Source of the DNA: Comamonadaceae bacterium
Lineage (GTDB): Bacteria > Pseudomonadota > Gammaproteobacteria > Burkholderiales > Burkholderiaceae_C
Reading direction: 5' to 3'
DNA: 64,000 bases
NCBI GenBank assembly: GCA_947455465.1
Contig: CANGNS010000005.1
Span: forward strand, 1 to 64,000
The translations under genes were made by a program, and so were the position numbers. How positions within the stretch are numbered: position 1 is the stretch's first letter; the number at the start of each line of letters is the position of its first letter. Under the pieces are notes generated by a model. That model ran no database searches. It saw nothing but the letters and a program-made list of their open reading frames with translations, and had not been told where the DNA came from. Of this stretch, positions 34,924-43,510 are shown one piece after another.

Positions 34924-35904
34924 ATGAGTCCTCCGCCCGTCCAACTGCGCAACTTCGACCTGAACCTGCTCAAGGTGTTTGACGTCGTCATGGCCGAGCG
35001 CAGCCTGACGCGGGCCGCGCCCATCCTGGCCCTGACGCAGCCGGCCGTAAGCAATGCCATGCGCCGTTTGCGCGACGCGCTGGGCGACGAGGTGCTGGTG
35101 CGTCAGGGTCGCACGCTGGTGCCCACGGCCAAGGCGCTGGCTTTATGGCCAGAGGTGCGAGCCGCCCTGGACCGGCTGCAGTCGGCCTTGCGTCCCCGCG
35201 CTTTTGTACCTGCGCAAACCGTCTGCAACCTGGTGCTGACCATGGCCGACGCCACCGCCACCGAGCTGATGCTCGGCCTGGTGCAGCGCGTCATGGCGCA
35301 GGCGCCGGGCGTGTCCTTGCGCACCGTGCCGCTGACCACCCGCGACCCGCGCCCGCTGCTCGATGACGGCCAGGTGGATTTGGCGGTCGGCCATTTCCCT
35401 GGCGTCATGGCCGACTTGGCGCTGCGCCGCCAAAGCGGGCTGCCTGTCGCTTTTTCGCACCAGCGCCTGTTTGCCAGCGACTACGTCTGTGTGATGCGCA
35501 AAAACCATCCGCTGGCGCAAGCGCCCCTGGGGCTGGATGATTTTTGCGCCGCGCTGCATGTGCTGGTGAGCTTTTCCGGCCGCGCCTACGGCCTGATCGA
35601 CGAGGCGCTGGCTCCCTTGAACCGCAGCCGGAGGGTGGTGCTGACGGTGAACCAGTTTTTCACCACCGGCAAAGTGGTGGCCGATTCTGATTTGCTGACC
35701 GTGTTGCCGCGCCACTTTGTCGCCTTCACCGGTTTTGAGGCGCAATTGGCCGTGCGCGAGTTGCCGTTTCAGGTGCCGCCCATCCAGGTCGATGCCCTGT
35801 GGCACCAGCGCATGGACGGCGATGGCGCGCACCAGTGGCTGCGCCAGCAGGTGCAGTCGGTGGCCGCTTCGGTGCCCTTGCCCACCGCCACGCCCGCACT
35901 ATGA
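34924..35904 (+). CDS. LysR-family transcriptional regulator (NahR/NodD-like subgroup)
   Basis: The 326-residue regulator has an N-terminal winged helix-turn-helix (NFDLNLLKVFDVVMAERSL, then APILALTQPAVSNAMRRLR) and a periplasmic-binding-like effector domain. The FDLNLLKVFD start is typical of the nitroaromatic/NodD-like LysR subgroup. The effector is unknown. The divergent gap carries several inverted repeats, the usual place for autoregulation. Its stop overlaps the phosphoesterase start by 4 bases. Confidence 0.88.
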   Translation: MSPPPVQLRNFDLNLLKVFDVVMAERSLTRAAPILALTQPAVSNAMRRLRDALGDEVLVRQGRTLVPTAKALALWPEVRAALDRLQSALRPRAFVPAQTVCNLVLTMADATATELMLGLVQRVMAQAPGVSLRTVPLTTRDPRPLLDDGQVDLAVGHFPGVMADLALRRQSGLPVAFSHQRLFASDYVCVMRKNHPLAQAPLGLDDFCAALHVLVSFSGRAYGLIDEALAPLNRSRRVVLTVNQFFTTGKVVADSDLLTVLPRHFVAFTGFEAQLAVRELPFQVPPIQVDALWHQRMDGDGAHQWLRQQVQSVAASVPLPTATPAL

Positions 35905-36752
35905 AGCTGCAGCTCTTGTCCGACCTGCATCTGGAAGGCCAGCCGCACTGGATGCCCCGCCACGCCCCCGGCGCGGATGCGCTGGTGTTGGCGGGCGATA
36001 TCGGCTCCTACCAAGCAGGCTCGCGCCTGCACGACGCGGACTTTGGCCTGGCGCGCTTCTCGCCGCTGCAGGGCTGGCCCGTGCCGGTGTTCTTCATCCC
36101 CGGCAACCATGAGTACGACGGCATGGATTTTCAGGAGGCGCATGCGCGCTTACGCAGCAGTTGCGCGCGCTTAGGCATCCAGTGGCTGGACGGCGAGGTT
36201 TTGCAGCTGCCCTGGACCGATGTTCGGGGCCGCCCGATGCGCATGCTGGGCAGCACCTTGTGGTCGGACTTTGACGCCCTGGGCCCGCACGCCGGCCTGC
36301 CCGATGCCGCCTGCGACCCGCGCCAACTGGGCGCGCAGCTCAAAGCCCGTGAAAAAGCCTTTCGCGCCGCCGATTTCTACTTAAAAAAAACCGGCACCAC
36401 GCGCAACGGTGCGCCCTTGTTGGCCGAAGGCGTGCGGGAGCTGGGTCTGCAAAGCCAGGCCTGGTTGCGCCAGGCGCTGGCCACACCGTTTGCAGGCAGC
36501 ACGGTGGTGGTAACGCACTTTGCTCCCAGTCTGCACAGCGCCGATCCGCGCTATGGCCGCGTGCCTGGCACCGCCGGTTTTTGCAATGCGCTGGACGATT
36601 TGCTGGACTATGCGCAGCTCTGGCTGCACGGCCACTTGCACACGCCGCACGACTATGTGCACCGGGGCTGCCGCGTGGTGGCCAATCCCCTGGGTTATGC
36701 CCATAAAAATGAGCAAGCCCACTTTCGGGCGCAGGCGCTGATCGAGATATAG
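35901..36752 (+). CDS. Calcineurin-like metallophosphoesterase
   Basis: The 283-residue protein has the metallophosphoesterase metal motifs LLSDLHLEGQ at 4-13, LAGDIGSY, GNHEYDGMDF near 70, and late VTHFAPSLHSAD and GHLHTPHDY. Substrate unknown (protein, nucleotide or UDP-sugar type). It overlaps the LysR gene by 4 bases (ATGA), so it is co-expressed with it. Confidence 0.88.
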   Translation: MKLQLLSDLHLEGQPHWMPRHAPGADALVLAGDIGSYQAGSRLHDADFGLARFSPLQGWPVPVFFIPGNHEYDGMDFQEAHARLRSSCARLGIQWLDGEVLQLPWTDVRGRPMRMLGSTLWSDFDALGPHAGLPDAACDPRQLGAQLKAREKAFRAADFYLKKTGTTRNGAPLLAEGVRELGLQSQAWLRQALATPFAGSTVVVTHFAPSLHSADPRYGRVPGTAGFCNALDDLLDYAQLWLHGHLHTPHDYVHRGCRVVANPLGYAHKNEQAHFRAQALIEI

Positions 36753-36764
36753 GCGCAGGCGCCG

Positions 36765-37379
36765 CTAGCGGGCGGCCAGGCCGTCAAAGCAGGTGGCCAT
36801 GACCATGTCGATGATTTGGGCGTCATCATGCTGCCCGCCCATCTTGAGGAACTCGAGCACCGGGTCGCAGGCGCGGGCATACAGGGTGTACAAAATCGCA
36901 ATCGGCGGCAGGCCTTGGTGGATGTGGCCGGCCGCTTGGGCTTCTTCGATCCAGGCGCCTAAGCGGTCGCTGACCTCGATCAGTCCATCCATGTACGCGG
37001 TGTTGGCGATCAGCTTGGCACGCAGCGTGGAGTTTTGGCTGGGCAGGGTGGGCATTTCGCCTTGCAACTGCAGCTCCATCGTCCAGCGGGCCACGGCGCG
37101 CAGCTGGGCCATGGCGCTTTGTTCGGGCAGGGCTTTGACAAAAGCCTGCGCGCGCTGCATGACCTTGACCATGGCGGCGGCGGCCAGGTCTTCTTTGCTG
37201 GGGAAGTGCTTGTACAAACTGGCTTTGGCGATGCCCACGCTGGCGGCCACCTCGTCCACCGTCATGGCTTCAAACCCTTTTTGCGCCAGCAAGCGGCTGG
37301 CCGTCTGGATGATGGCCTCCTCGCGCGCCTGTAGCATCTGGGCTTTGAAAGAGACTTTGGGCAGCGGGCTGGAGGGCAT
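36765..37379 (-). CDS. TetR-family transcriptional regulator
   Basis: The 204-residue protein has the TetR helix-turn-helix head (REEAIIQTASRLLAQKGFEA, then VDEVAASVGIAKASLYKHF) and a helical ligand domain. It is probably a repressor, target unknown. It diverges from the D-amino-acid dehydrogenase gene at 37495 with a 115-base gap, but no clear palindrome is visible there. Confidence 0.88.
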   Translation of the reverse strand: MPSSPLPKVSFKAQMLQAREEAIIQTASRLLAQKGFEAMTVDEVAASVGIAKASLYKHFPSKEDLAAAAMVKVMQRAQAFVKALPEQSAMAQLRAVARWTMELQLQGEMPTLPSQNSTLRAKLIANTAYMDGLIEVSDRLGAWIEEAQAAGHIHQGLPPIAILYTLYARACDPVLEFLKMGGQHDDAQIIDMVMATCFDGLAAR

Positions 37380-37494
37380 GCCTGAATTTTAGCCGCCGCG
37401 GTGCTTTGAAAGGCTGTGCGCTCGGTTTGCTACTTAAGAGTTCAAATCATGAAGCGTGCGGCTGGTTTGCGAGTGCCGCGCGCAAGGACACACT

Positions 37495-38799
37495 ATGCAT
37501 ATTGTTGTTATCGGCGCCGGCATCATCGGCACCACCAGCGCCTGGTATTTGGCCGAGCGCGGCCACCAGGTCACCGTCATCGAGCGCCAAAACGATGCCG
37601 CGCTGGAGACCAGCTTTGGCAATGCCGGGCAAATTTCGGTCAGCCACTGCGAGCCCTGGGCCAACCGGCAAGCGCCTCTGAAGGCTTTGCGCTGGATGTT
37701 CAGCAAAGAGGCGCCGCTGTTGTTTCGGCCGCAATGGCCCCTGGGCGCCGGCTGGCAGCAGTACCGCTGGGCCTTGCAGTTTTTGGCGCAGTGCAATGAC
37801 GCCGACTTTCACCGCAACGTGGGCCATATCGTGGCCCTGGGCAAGTACAGCCACGGCGCTTTCAAGGCTTTGGTGGCCGAGACGGGCATCGCCTACCACC
37901 GGCTGGAGCGCGGGATTGCCCACATTTTTTCCGACCAGGCCTCCTTGGACAGTGCGGCGGCCCTGGCCCAGCTGATGCAACAGTTTGGCGTGCAGCGCGA
38001 GGTCATCGATACCGCGCAGCTCTTGCGTCTAGAGCCCTCGCTGGCAGGCTATGGGCAGCGCATTGTGGGCGCTACTTTTACCGCCAGTGACGAGACGGGT
38101 GACGCCCGCGTGTTTACCCAGGGCCTGGCGCGGGCCTGTGCGGCGCGGGGCGTGGCGTTTTTATTCGGGCATGCGGTGCAGTCGCTGCTGCACCAGGGCG
38201 GCCAGGTGCAAGGCGTGCAGCATGCGCCCGTGGGCCCGGCGCCAACAGCCGCCATGCGCTTGCGCGCCGACGCCGTGGTGCTGGCCGGGGGCTCATTTAC
38301 GGCGCCGCTTTTGCGCACCGTGGGCCTGGATTTGCCGATTTACCCGGGCAAGGGCTATAGCGCCACCTTCCCCATCTTGCGGCCCGAGGCCGCGCCCAAT
38401 GTGTCGCTGATCGACGACGCCAAGAAAATCGCCGTCACCCGCCTGGGCGACCAGATTCGGGTGGCCGGCACCATCGAGGTGGGCGACTTTGATGTTGGCC
38501 TGGACAAGCCCGTGGCGCAGGCGCGTTGCCGCATGCTGGCGCGCCGGGTCGAGACCATTTGGCCCGGCATGTGCGACACGCGCCTGCCCGAAGAGGGCGG
38601 CAATCCACAGTTTTGGGCGGGTCTGCGCCCGGCCACGCCGACCAATATTCCCTATATCGGGCAGACCGCGATGCGCGGTTTGTGGGTCAATGCCGGGCAC
38701 GGCACCTTGGGCTGGACGCATGGCGCCGGCTCGGGCAAAGCGCTGGCCGCATGCGTCGATGGCGAGCGGCCGATCGCCGATTTTCCGTTTTTGGCCTAG
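37495..38799 (+). CDS. dadA: D-amino-acid dehydrogenase family FAD oxidoreductase
   Basis: The 434-residue protein begins with the FAD dinucleotide motif VVIGAGIIGTTSAWYLAERG and has the DadA features SFGNAGQISVSHCEPWA near 42 and a C-terminal NAGHGTLGWTHGAGSG flavin loop. DadA oxidises D-amino acids such as D-alanine at the inner membrane and passes electrons to the respiratory chain. No alanine racemase is nearby, so the exact substrate is open. AAGGA seven bases before the ATG at 37495 supports this start. Confidence 0.88.
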   Translation: MHIVVIGAGIIGTTSAWYLAERGHQVTVIERQNDAALETSFGNAGQISVSHCEPWANRQAPLKALRWMFSKEAPLLFRPQWPLGAGWQQYRWALQFLAQCNDADFHRNVGHIVALGKYSHGAFKALVAETGIAYHRLERGIAHIFSDQASLDSAAALAQLMQQFGVQREVIDTAQLLRLEPSLAGYGQRIVGATFTASDETGDARVFTQGLARACAARGVAFLFGHAVQSLLHQGGQVQGVQHAPVGPAPTAAMRLRADAVVLAGGSFTAPLLRTVGLDLPIYPGKGYSATFPILRPEAAPNVSLIDDAKKIAVTRLGDQIRVAGTIEVGDFDVGLDKPVAQARCRMLARRVETIWPGMCDTRLPEEGGNPQFWAGLRPATPTNIPYIGQTAMRGLWVNAGHGTLGWTHGAGSGKALAACVDGERPIADFPFLA

Positions 38800-38823
38800 C
38801 GCGGCCCTCGCCCGTTCGGCACC

Positions 38824-39789
38824 CTAAGTGCTGGCGCGGCCGTGGGCTTCTTGCAGGCACTGCAAAAACGCCCGCGTGGCCCGCGCGGCTTGCGGCGAGC
38901 GGCGGGTGATGGCAAAAAACGCGCAGTCGTAGGAAAACACCTCGGACACCACCGCCCGCATCTGGCCTTGCTGCACAAAGCTGCGGGCGTAGTGGTCGGG
39001 CAAAAAGCCCAAAAAGCGGCCCGACAAAATCAAGGTGGCAATCGATTCCTGGTCATAGCCGGTGGCACTGCGCGCCAGGCGCAGGCGCTGGCTGACTTGC
39101 AAATTGGGCGAGTGGTAGCCCAGGCCGGCAAACGGCCAGGCACGCACCTGCGCCTCGGACACGCCGGCCGGCGCATCGGCAAACAGCGGGTGGCTGGCGC
39201 CGCAGTACAGCTGCATGCGCTCGTCAAACAGGTGTTCGTAGTGCAGCGTGTCCGAGGTGCGGTGCCCCGGAATGATGCCCAGGTGAAACTGTCCGTCCAG
39301 CACGCCGCGCTCGATGCCGTTGAGGGTGGCCACATGCAAATGCAGCGCCACGTCGGCTGCCCGGTTGGTAAACAAGGCGATGGCTTGGGCCACGTGGGCC
39401 TCTGGATTGCTGGCGGTTTTGTCAAATACGGCTACTTGCAACTGGCCGCCCATGCGCTGGTGAATCTCGTCCACACTGCTGCGAAAAGCATCGGTCGCGG
39501 CCAGCAGTTGGGTGCTTTGGGCGTAAATCTTGTGCCCCTCGGCCGTCAGCGCAAAGCCGGCGCGCCCGCGCCGGCACAAAACCAGGCCCAGGCGCGTCTC
39601 CAAATCTTTGATATGCCGGCTGATGGTGGAGCTGCCGATGTTGAGCTCCAGCTCTGCCGCCGCCATGCCGCCGCAGTCGGCCACCACCCGAAAAACCCGC
39701 AAAAGCCGCAAATCCATGTCGCTGAGCTGGCCCAGCACCGGGCTGCGCGCGGGCGCTTGCGGGGCGGCTGCAGGAGGAGTTACTTTCAT
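38824..39789 (-). CDS. LysR-family transcriptional regulator
   Basis: The 321-residue regulator has the LysR head (DLRLLRVFRVVADCGGMAAA, then LNIGSSTISRHIKDLETRLG) and effector domain. It diverges from the omega-aminotransferase gene and probably controls it (inference). The start is uncertain: ATG at 39789 has no ribosome site and abuts the operator-like repeat; MDLRLLRVF at 39717 is the start typical for the family. Confidence 0.87.
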   Translation of the reverse strand: MKVTPPAAAPQAPARSPVLGQLSDMDLRLLRVFRVVADCGGMAAAELELNIGSSTISRHIKDLETRLGLVLCRRGRAGFALTAEGHKIYAQSTQLLAATDAFRSSVDEIHQRMGGQLQVAVFDKTASNPEAHVAQAIALFTNRAADVALHLHVATLNGIERGVLDGQFHLGIIPGHRTSDTLHYEHLFDERMQLYCGASHPLFADAPAGVSEAQVRAWPFAGLGYHSPNLQVSQRLRLARSATGYDQESIATLILSGRFLGFLPDHYARSFVQQGQMRAVVSEVFSYDCAFFAITRRSPQAARATRAFLQCLQEAHGRAST

Positions 39790-39800
39790 AAATAGGCAAC

Positions 39801-39824
39801 TAAATAGCGATAATTAGATATTTA
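39801..39824. promoter_or_regulatory. LysR-type inverted repeat in the divergent LysR / aminotransferase promoter
   Basis: TAAATA (39801-39806) and TATTTA (39819-39824) form an inverted repeat with 12 bases between, in an AT-rich gap. LysR boxes are usually T-N11-A-type dyads of this size. It lies 11 bases from the first LysR ATG and about 85 from the aminotransferase ATG. Confidence 0.45.
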
Positions 39825-39858
39825 TAAGAGTAACAGAGAAGTCCACAATGGCACCAGA

Positions 39859-39873
39859 CGCTGCAGTGCAGCG
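39859..39873 (+). other. Hairpin in the aminotransferase leader
   Basis: CGCTGC (39859-39864) pairs with GCAGCG (39868-39873) around a 3-base loop, 35 bases before the start codon and ahead of its AGGAG ribosome site. Could stabilise the leader or be incidental. Confidence 0.3.
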
Positions 39874-39907
39874 CTGCCCCGCTTGCCCCTGACCCTAGGA
39901 GACCGCT

Positions 39908-41278
39908 ATGAAACCCCATGACACCGCCCCCCACAGCACCGTAGTGACCAGCACCTCGCCCTATCCGCGCGATGCCGCCTGGATGGACGCGCACTGGATG
40001 CCCTACACCGGCAACCGCAACTTCAAAGCCAATCCGCGCATGATGGTCAGCGCCAAAGGCGCGTACTACACCGACCAGGACGGACGCCAAATTTTTGATG
40101 GCCTCTCGGGCCTGTGGTGCTGCGGCCTAGGCCACAGCCGCCCCGAAATCACCGAAGCGGTGAGTCGCCAGATCGGCACCATGGAATATTCGCCCGCCTT
40201 TCAGTACGGCCACCCGCTGTCTTTTGAGCTGGCTAACAAGATCACCCAGCTCATGCCCGAGGGCTTGGACCGGGTGTTTTTTGCCGGTTCGGGCTCGGAG
40301 TGCGCGGACACCTCGCTCAAGATGGCGCGCGCCTACTGGCGTGCCAAAGGCCAGGGCACCAAAACCCGCCTGATCGGCCGCGAAAAGGGCTACCACGGCG
40401 TTAACTTCGCCGGCATCTCGGTGGGCGGTATCGGGCCCAACCGCAAGCTGTTTGGCCAAGGCATTGAGGCCGACCACCTGCCCCACACCCAGCTGCCCAG
40501 CAATGTGTTCTCGCGCGGCCAGCCGGCCCATGGCGCTGAGTTGGCCGATGAGTTGCTGCGCCTGATCGCGCTGCACGATGCGTCCAATATCGCAGCGGTC
40601 ATCGTCGAGCCGATGTCCGGCTCGGGCGGCGTGGTGGTGCCACCGGTAGGCTATTTGCAGCGCCTGCGCGAGATTTGCACGGCCAACCATATTTTGTTGA
40701 TTTTTGATGAGGTCATCACCGGCTTTGGCCGCATGGGCGCGTACACCGGCGCGGCCGCTTTTGGCGTGACACCCGACATCATGAACATCGCCAAGCAAGT
40801 GACCAATGGCGCGCAGCCCTTGGGCGCGGTGGTGGCCAAGAAAGAGATTTACGACACCTTCATGGGCGCCGGTGGTCCGGACTACATGCTGGAGTTCCCG
40901 CACGGTTACACCTACTCGGCGCACCCGGTGGCTTGCGCCGCAGGCATTGCCGCGCTGGACGTGCTGGTCAGCGAAAACATGATCGAGCGCGTATCTGCCC
41001 TGGCGCCCTATTTTGAGCAAGCTGTGCACAGCCTCAAAGGCGCCAAGCACGTGACCGACATCCGCAACGCCGGACTGGCTGCGGGCTTTACCATCGCCCC
41101 AGTACCGGGCGAGCCGGCCAAGCGGCCCTACGAAATCGCCATGAAATGCCTGGAAAAAGGCTTTTATGTACGCTACGGCGGCGACACCATCCAGTTGGCG
41201 CCGCCTTTCATCTCCGAAAAATCGGAGATCGACAGCCTGATCAACGCCTTGGGCGAGGCCATGAACGCCACCGACTAA
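39908..41278 (+). CDS. Omega-amino acid (beta-alanine):pyruvate aminotransferase
   Basis: This class III PLP aminotransferase (456 aa) matches the beta-alanine--pyruvate type. The start region DAHWMPYTGNRNFKANPRM and FDGLSGLWCCGLGHSRPEI are characteristic. Asp267 in LIFDEVITGFGRMG and the PLP Lys296 in NIAKQVTNGAQPLGAV are present. It would convert beta-alanine to malonate semialdehyde, which the MmsA-type dehydrogenase downstream could turn into acetyl-CoA. An AGGAG site precedes the ATG. Confidence 0.92.
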   Translation: MKPHDTAPHSTVVTSTSPYPRDAAWMDAHWMPYTGNRNFKANPRMMVSAKGAYYTDQDGRQIFDGLSGLWCCGLGHSRPEITEAVSRQIGTMEYSPAFQYGHPLSFELANKITQLMPEGLDRVFFAGSGSECADTSLKMARAYWRAKGQGTKTRLIGREKGYHGVNFAGISVGGIGPNRKLFGQGIEADHLPHTQLPSNVFSRGQPAHGAELADELLRLIALHDASNIAAVIVEPMSGSGGVVVPPVGYLQRLREICTANHILLIFDEVITGFGRMGAYTGAAAFGVTPDIMNIAKQVTNGAQPLGAVVAKKEIYDTFMGAGGPDYMLEFPHGYTYSAHPVACAAGIAALDVLVSENMIERVSALAPYFEQAVHSLKGAKHVTDIRNAGLAAGFTIAPVPGEPAKRPYEIAMKCLEKGFYVRYGGDTIQLAPPFISEKSEIDSLINALGEAMNATD

Positions 41279-41292
41279 GCGTATCCCTTCCC

Positions 41293-41338
41293 ACACGCTT
41301 GCGGGCGCCGCGTGGTGCCCCAAGCGTGTTTTGTTTTG
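41293..41338 (+). terminator. Terminator or attenuator between the aminotransferase and mmsA
   Basis: ACACGCTTG (41293-41301) pairs with CAAGCGTGT (41321-41329), with an inner GGGC/GCCC stem, followed by a T-rich run to 41338. It lies 14 bases past the aminotransferase stop and 32 before the mmsA ATG. It would limit read-through into mmsA and set the ratio of the two enzymes. Confidence 0.72.
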
Positions 41339-41369
41339 TGCCTAATTGTTAACTTTGAGAAGACCTACC

Positions 41370-42875
41370 ATGTCCACACTTCCCACCATCGGCCACCTTA
41401 TCGGCGGCCAACTCACCCCAGGCGGCAGCCGCTTTGCCGACGTGTTCAACCCGGCCACGGGCGCGGTCGAAAAACGCTTGCAACTGGCCGACAAGCTCAC
41501 GGTGGAGCAAGCTATCGCCAACGCGCAAGCCGCGTTCCCCGAGTGGCGCAACACGCCCCCGCTCAAACGCGCCCGCGTGATGAGCAAGCTCAAGGTCTTG
41601 CTTGAAGAGCATGCCTCTGAACTATGTGCCTTGGTCACTGCCGAGCACGGCAAAGTGCTGGCCGATGCCATGGGCGAGTTGCAGCGCGGTATTGAAAACG
41701 TGGAATACGCCAGCTACGCCCCCGAACTGCTCAAAGGCGAGCACAGCAAAAACGTCGGCCCGGCGATTGATTCCTGGAGCGAGTTCCAGGCCCTGGGCGT
41801 CACCGCGGGCATTACGCCTTTCAACTTCCCGGTGATGGTGCCCTTGTGGATGTGGCCTATGGCCGTGGTCTGCGGCAATACCTTTGTGCTCAAGCCATCC
41901 GAGCGCGATCCCAGCAGCACTTTGTTGGTGGCGCAACTGGCCCTGGAGGCCGGCCTGCCACCGGGCGTGCTCAATGTGGTCAACGGCGACAAAGAGGCCG
42001 TAGACACCTTGCTCACCGACCCGCGCGTCAAAGCCATCAGTTTTGTGGGCAGCACGCCGATTGCAGAGTACATCTATTCCACCGGCTGCGCCCACGGCAA
42101 GCGGGTGCAGGCTTTGGGCGGGGCAAAAAACCATGCAGTGGTCATGCCCGATGCCGACGTGGCCAATGCGGTCAGCGCGCTGATGGGGGCGGCCTACGGC
42201 TCGTGCGGCGAGCGCTGCATGGCCATCCCGCTGGTGGTAGCGGTCGGTGACGCAACGGCAGACGCAGTGATTGCCGGCCTGAAGGTTGAGATCGCCAAGA
42301 TGAAAGTGGGCCCAGGTACCGAGGCGGATGTGGATATGGGCCCGCTGGTAACCAAGCCGCACTTTGACAAAGTCAAAGCCTATGTGGACCAAGGCGTGGC
42401 CGAAGGCGCCAGCCTGATTGTGGACGGCCGTGGCGTGAACGTGCCCGGCCATGCGCAGGGCTACTTTTTAGGTCCCTGCCTGTTTGACAACGTGAAACCC
42501 GGTATGGTGATTTATCAGGAAGAAATTTTTGGCCCCGTGCTGGGCGTCGTGCGCGTCAAGACCCTGCAAGAGGCCATGGATTTGATCGATGCCCATGAAT
42601 ATGGCAACGGCACCTGCATCTTCACGCGCGATGGCGAGGCGGCGCGCTATTTCACGGACAACATCCAGGTCGGCATGGTGGGCGTCAACGTGCCCCTGCC
42701 GGTGCCGGTTGCCTACCACTCCTTTGGCGGCTGGAAGCGTTCGCTGTTTGGCGATTTGCATGCCTATGGTCCGGACGCCGCGCGCTTCTATACCAAGAGG
42801 AAAACGATTACCCAGCGCTGGCCTTCAGCTGGCGTGCGCGAGGGAGCCATGTTCAGTTTCCCGAGCAGCAAATAA
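41370..42875 (+). CDS. mmsA: CoA-acylating methylmalonate-semialdehyde dehydrogenase (MmsA type)
   Basis: The 501-residue aldehyde dehydrogenase makes acyl-CoA (propionyl-CoA from methylmalonate semialdehyde, or acetyl-CoA from malonate semialdehyde) with loss of CO2 and NAD reduction. The MmsA hallmarks GITPFNFPVMVPLWMWPMA near 147, LGGAKNHAVVMPDAD near 249 and GSCGERCMAIP with nucleophile Cys283 are present. GAGAAG before the ATG at 41370 supports this start. Downstream of the aminotransferase, so malonate semialdehyde is the likely substrate here. Confidence 0.94.
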   Translation: MSTLPTIGHLIGGQLTPGGSRFADVFNPATGAVEKRLQLADKLTVEQAIANAQAAFPEWRNTPPLKRARVMSKLKVLLEEHASELCALVTAEHGKVLADAMGELQRGIENVEYASYAPELLKGEHSKNVGPAIDSWSEFQALGVTAGITPFNFPVMVPLWMWPMAVVCGNTFVLKPSERDPSSTLLVAQLALEAGLPPGVLNVVNGDKEAVDTLLTDPRVKAISFVGSTPIAEYIYSTGCAHGKRVQALGGAKNHAVVMPDADVANAVSALMGAAYGSCGERCMAIPLVVAVGDATADAVIAGLKVEIAKMKVGPGTEADVDMGPLVTKPHFDKVKAYVDQGVAEGASLIVDGRGVNVPGHAQGYFLGPCLFDNVKPGMVIYQEEIFGPVLGVVRVKTLQEAMDLIDAHEYGNGTCIFTRDGEAARYFTDNIQVGMVGVNVPLPVPVAYHSFGGWKRSLFGDLHAYGPDAARFYTKRKTITQRWPSAGVREGAMFSFPSSK

Positions 42876-42876
42876 A

Positions 42877-42922
42877 ATATTTGGCAAATATGTTTTCTTT
42901 GGTTAAAATGTGGCTTAAGCCA
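42877..42922. promoter_or_regulatory. Two perfect short palindromes just after mmsA
   Basis: ATATTTGGCAAATAT (42877-42891, around a central G) and TGGCTTAAGCCA (42911-42922) lie directly after the mmsA stop in an AT-rich stretch. They may be operators for the winged-helix gene at 43057 or ends of the preceding transcript. Confidence 0.35.
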
Positions 42923-42928
42923 AGAAAT

Positions 42929-42978
42929 AACGAATTTGAATAAATTTCTTAGAAAGATAGACAAATTCGTTTTTTTTG
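42929..42978 (+). terminator. Stem-loop and T-run after mmsA
   Basis: AACGAATTTG (42929-42938) pairs with CAAATTCGTT (42962-42971), followed by eight Ts. The loop is 23 bases and can form a small inner TTTC/GAAA stem. Acts most likely as the mmsA terminator. Confidence 0.6.
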
Positions 42979-43056
42979 GTGAAAATGATTGCGGATTTCG
43001 GATGTTGAACCGGAAACCTGCAAAAAAATACCATATTTCAGCCGTTGGAGTCGGTC

Positions 43057-43419
43057 ATGTCAAAAACAAAAGCAGCGAATTTTTCGCAGATGTATACCAA
43101 GTATCTGAACCTGGTTCAGGCTGTTCGCAGCTTGCCCAGTTTTCCGCAACTCGACGCTGTTGAGTCGCGGATGCTCAATGTCTTTGCGGCCGCATGGCAC
43201 GAGGGCAAGACGATCACGGTACTCGAAGCGATGGTTATGCTGCCTGAGATTTCGACCACGACTGCGCACCGTCGTCTCAAGATGTTGCGTAAGAAGGGAA
43301 TGATCGACCTGGACTTGGACGGCCAAGACAACCGGGTGAAGTATGTGGTGCCAACAAAAGCGACACACCAGTACTTTGCGCAATTAGGTCAGTGCATGGA
43401 AAAGGCGCAGATGGCGTGA
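43057..43419 (+). CDS. Small winged-helix DNA-binding protein
   Basis: The 120-residue protein (start MSKTKAANF) has a MarR-like winged helix: helices at LDAVESRMLNVFAAAWHEGK, a recognition helix in STTTAHRRLKMLRKKGMI and a wing with LDLDGQDNRVKYVVPT. No effector domain follows, so it may be a small regulator of nearby genes or itself. GGAG before the ATG at 43057 supports the start. The upstream region is AT-rich with several palindromes; the gene reads towards an unknown membrane gene. Confidence 0.78.
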   Translation: MSKTKAANFSQMYTKYLNLVQAVRSLPSFPQLDAVESRMLNVFAAAWHEGKTITVLEAMVMLPEISTTTAHRRLKMLRKKGMIDLDLDGQDNRVKYVVPTKATHQYFAQLGQCMEKAQMA

Positions 43420-43423
43420 TCCC

Positions 43424-43485
43424 GGGCGACGGCAGTCGCCCACCCCGATCCGCTCCCGCGCGTTTCCTGCACATAACAATGCAGG
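43424..43485 (+). other. Two hairpins between the winged-helix gene and the membrane gene
   Basis: GGGCGAC (43424-43430) pairs with GTCGCCC (43435-43441), and CCTGCA (43466-43471) with TGCAGG (43480-43485). Neither has a T-run. They may end or protect one transcript and control translation of the next, whose GGGAG ribosome site follows. Confidence 0.4.
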
Positions 43486-43510
43486 CGCATCTTTAGGGAG
43501 TGGTTCAACA

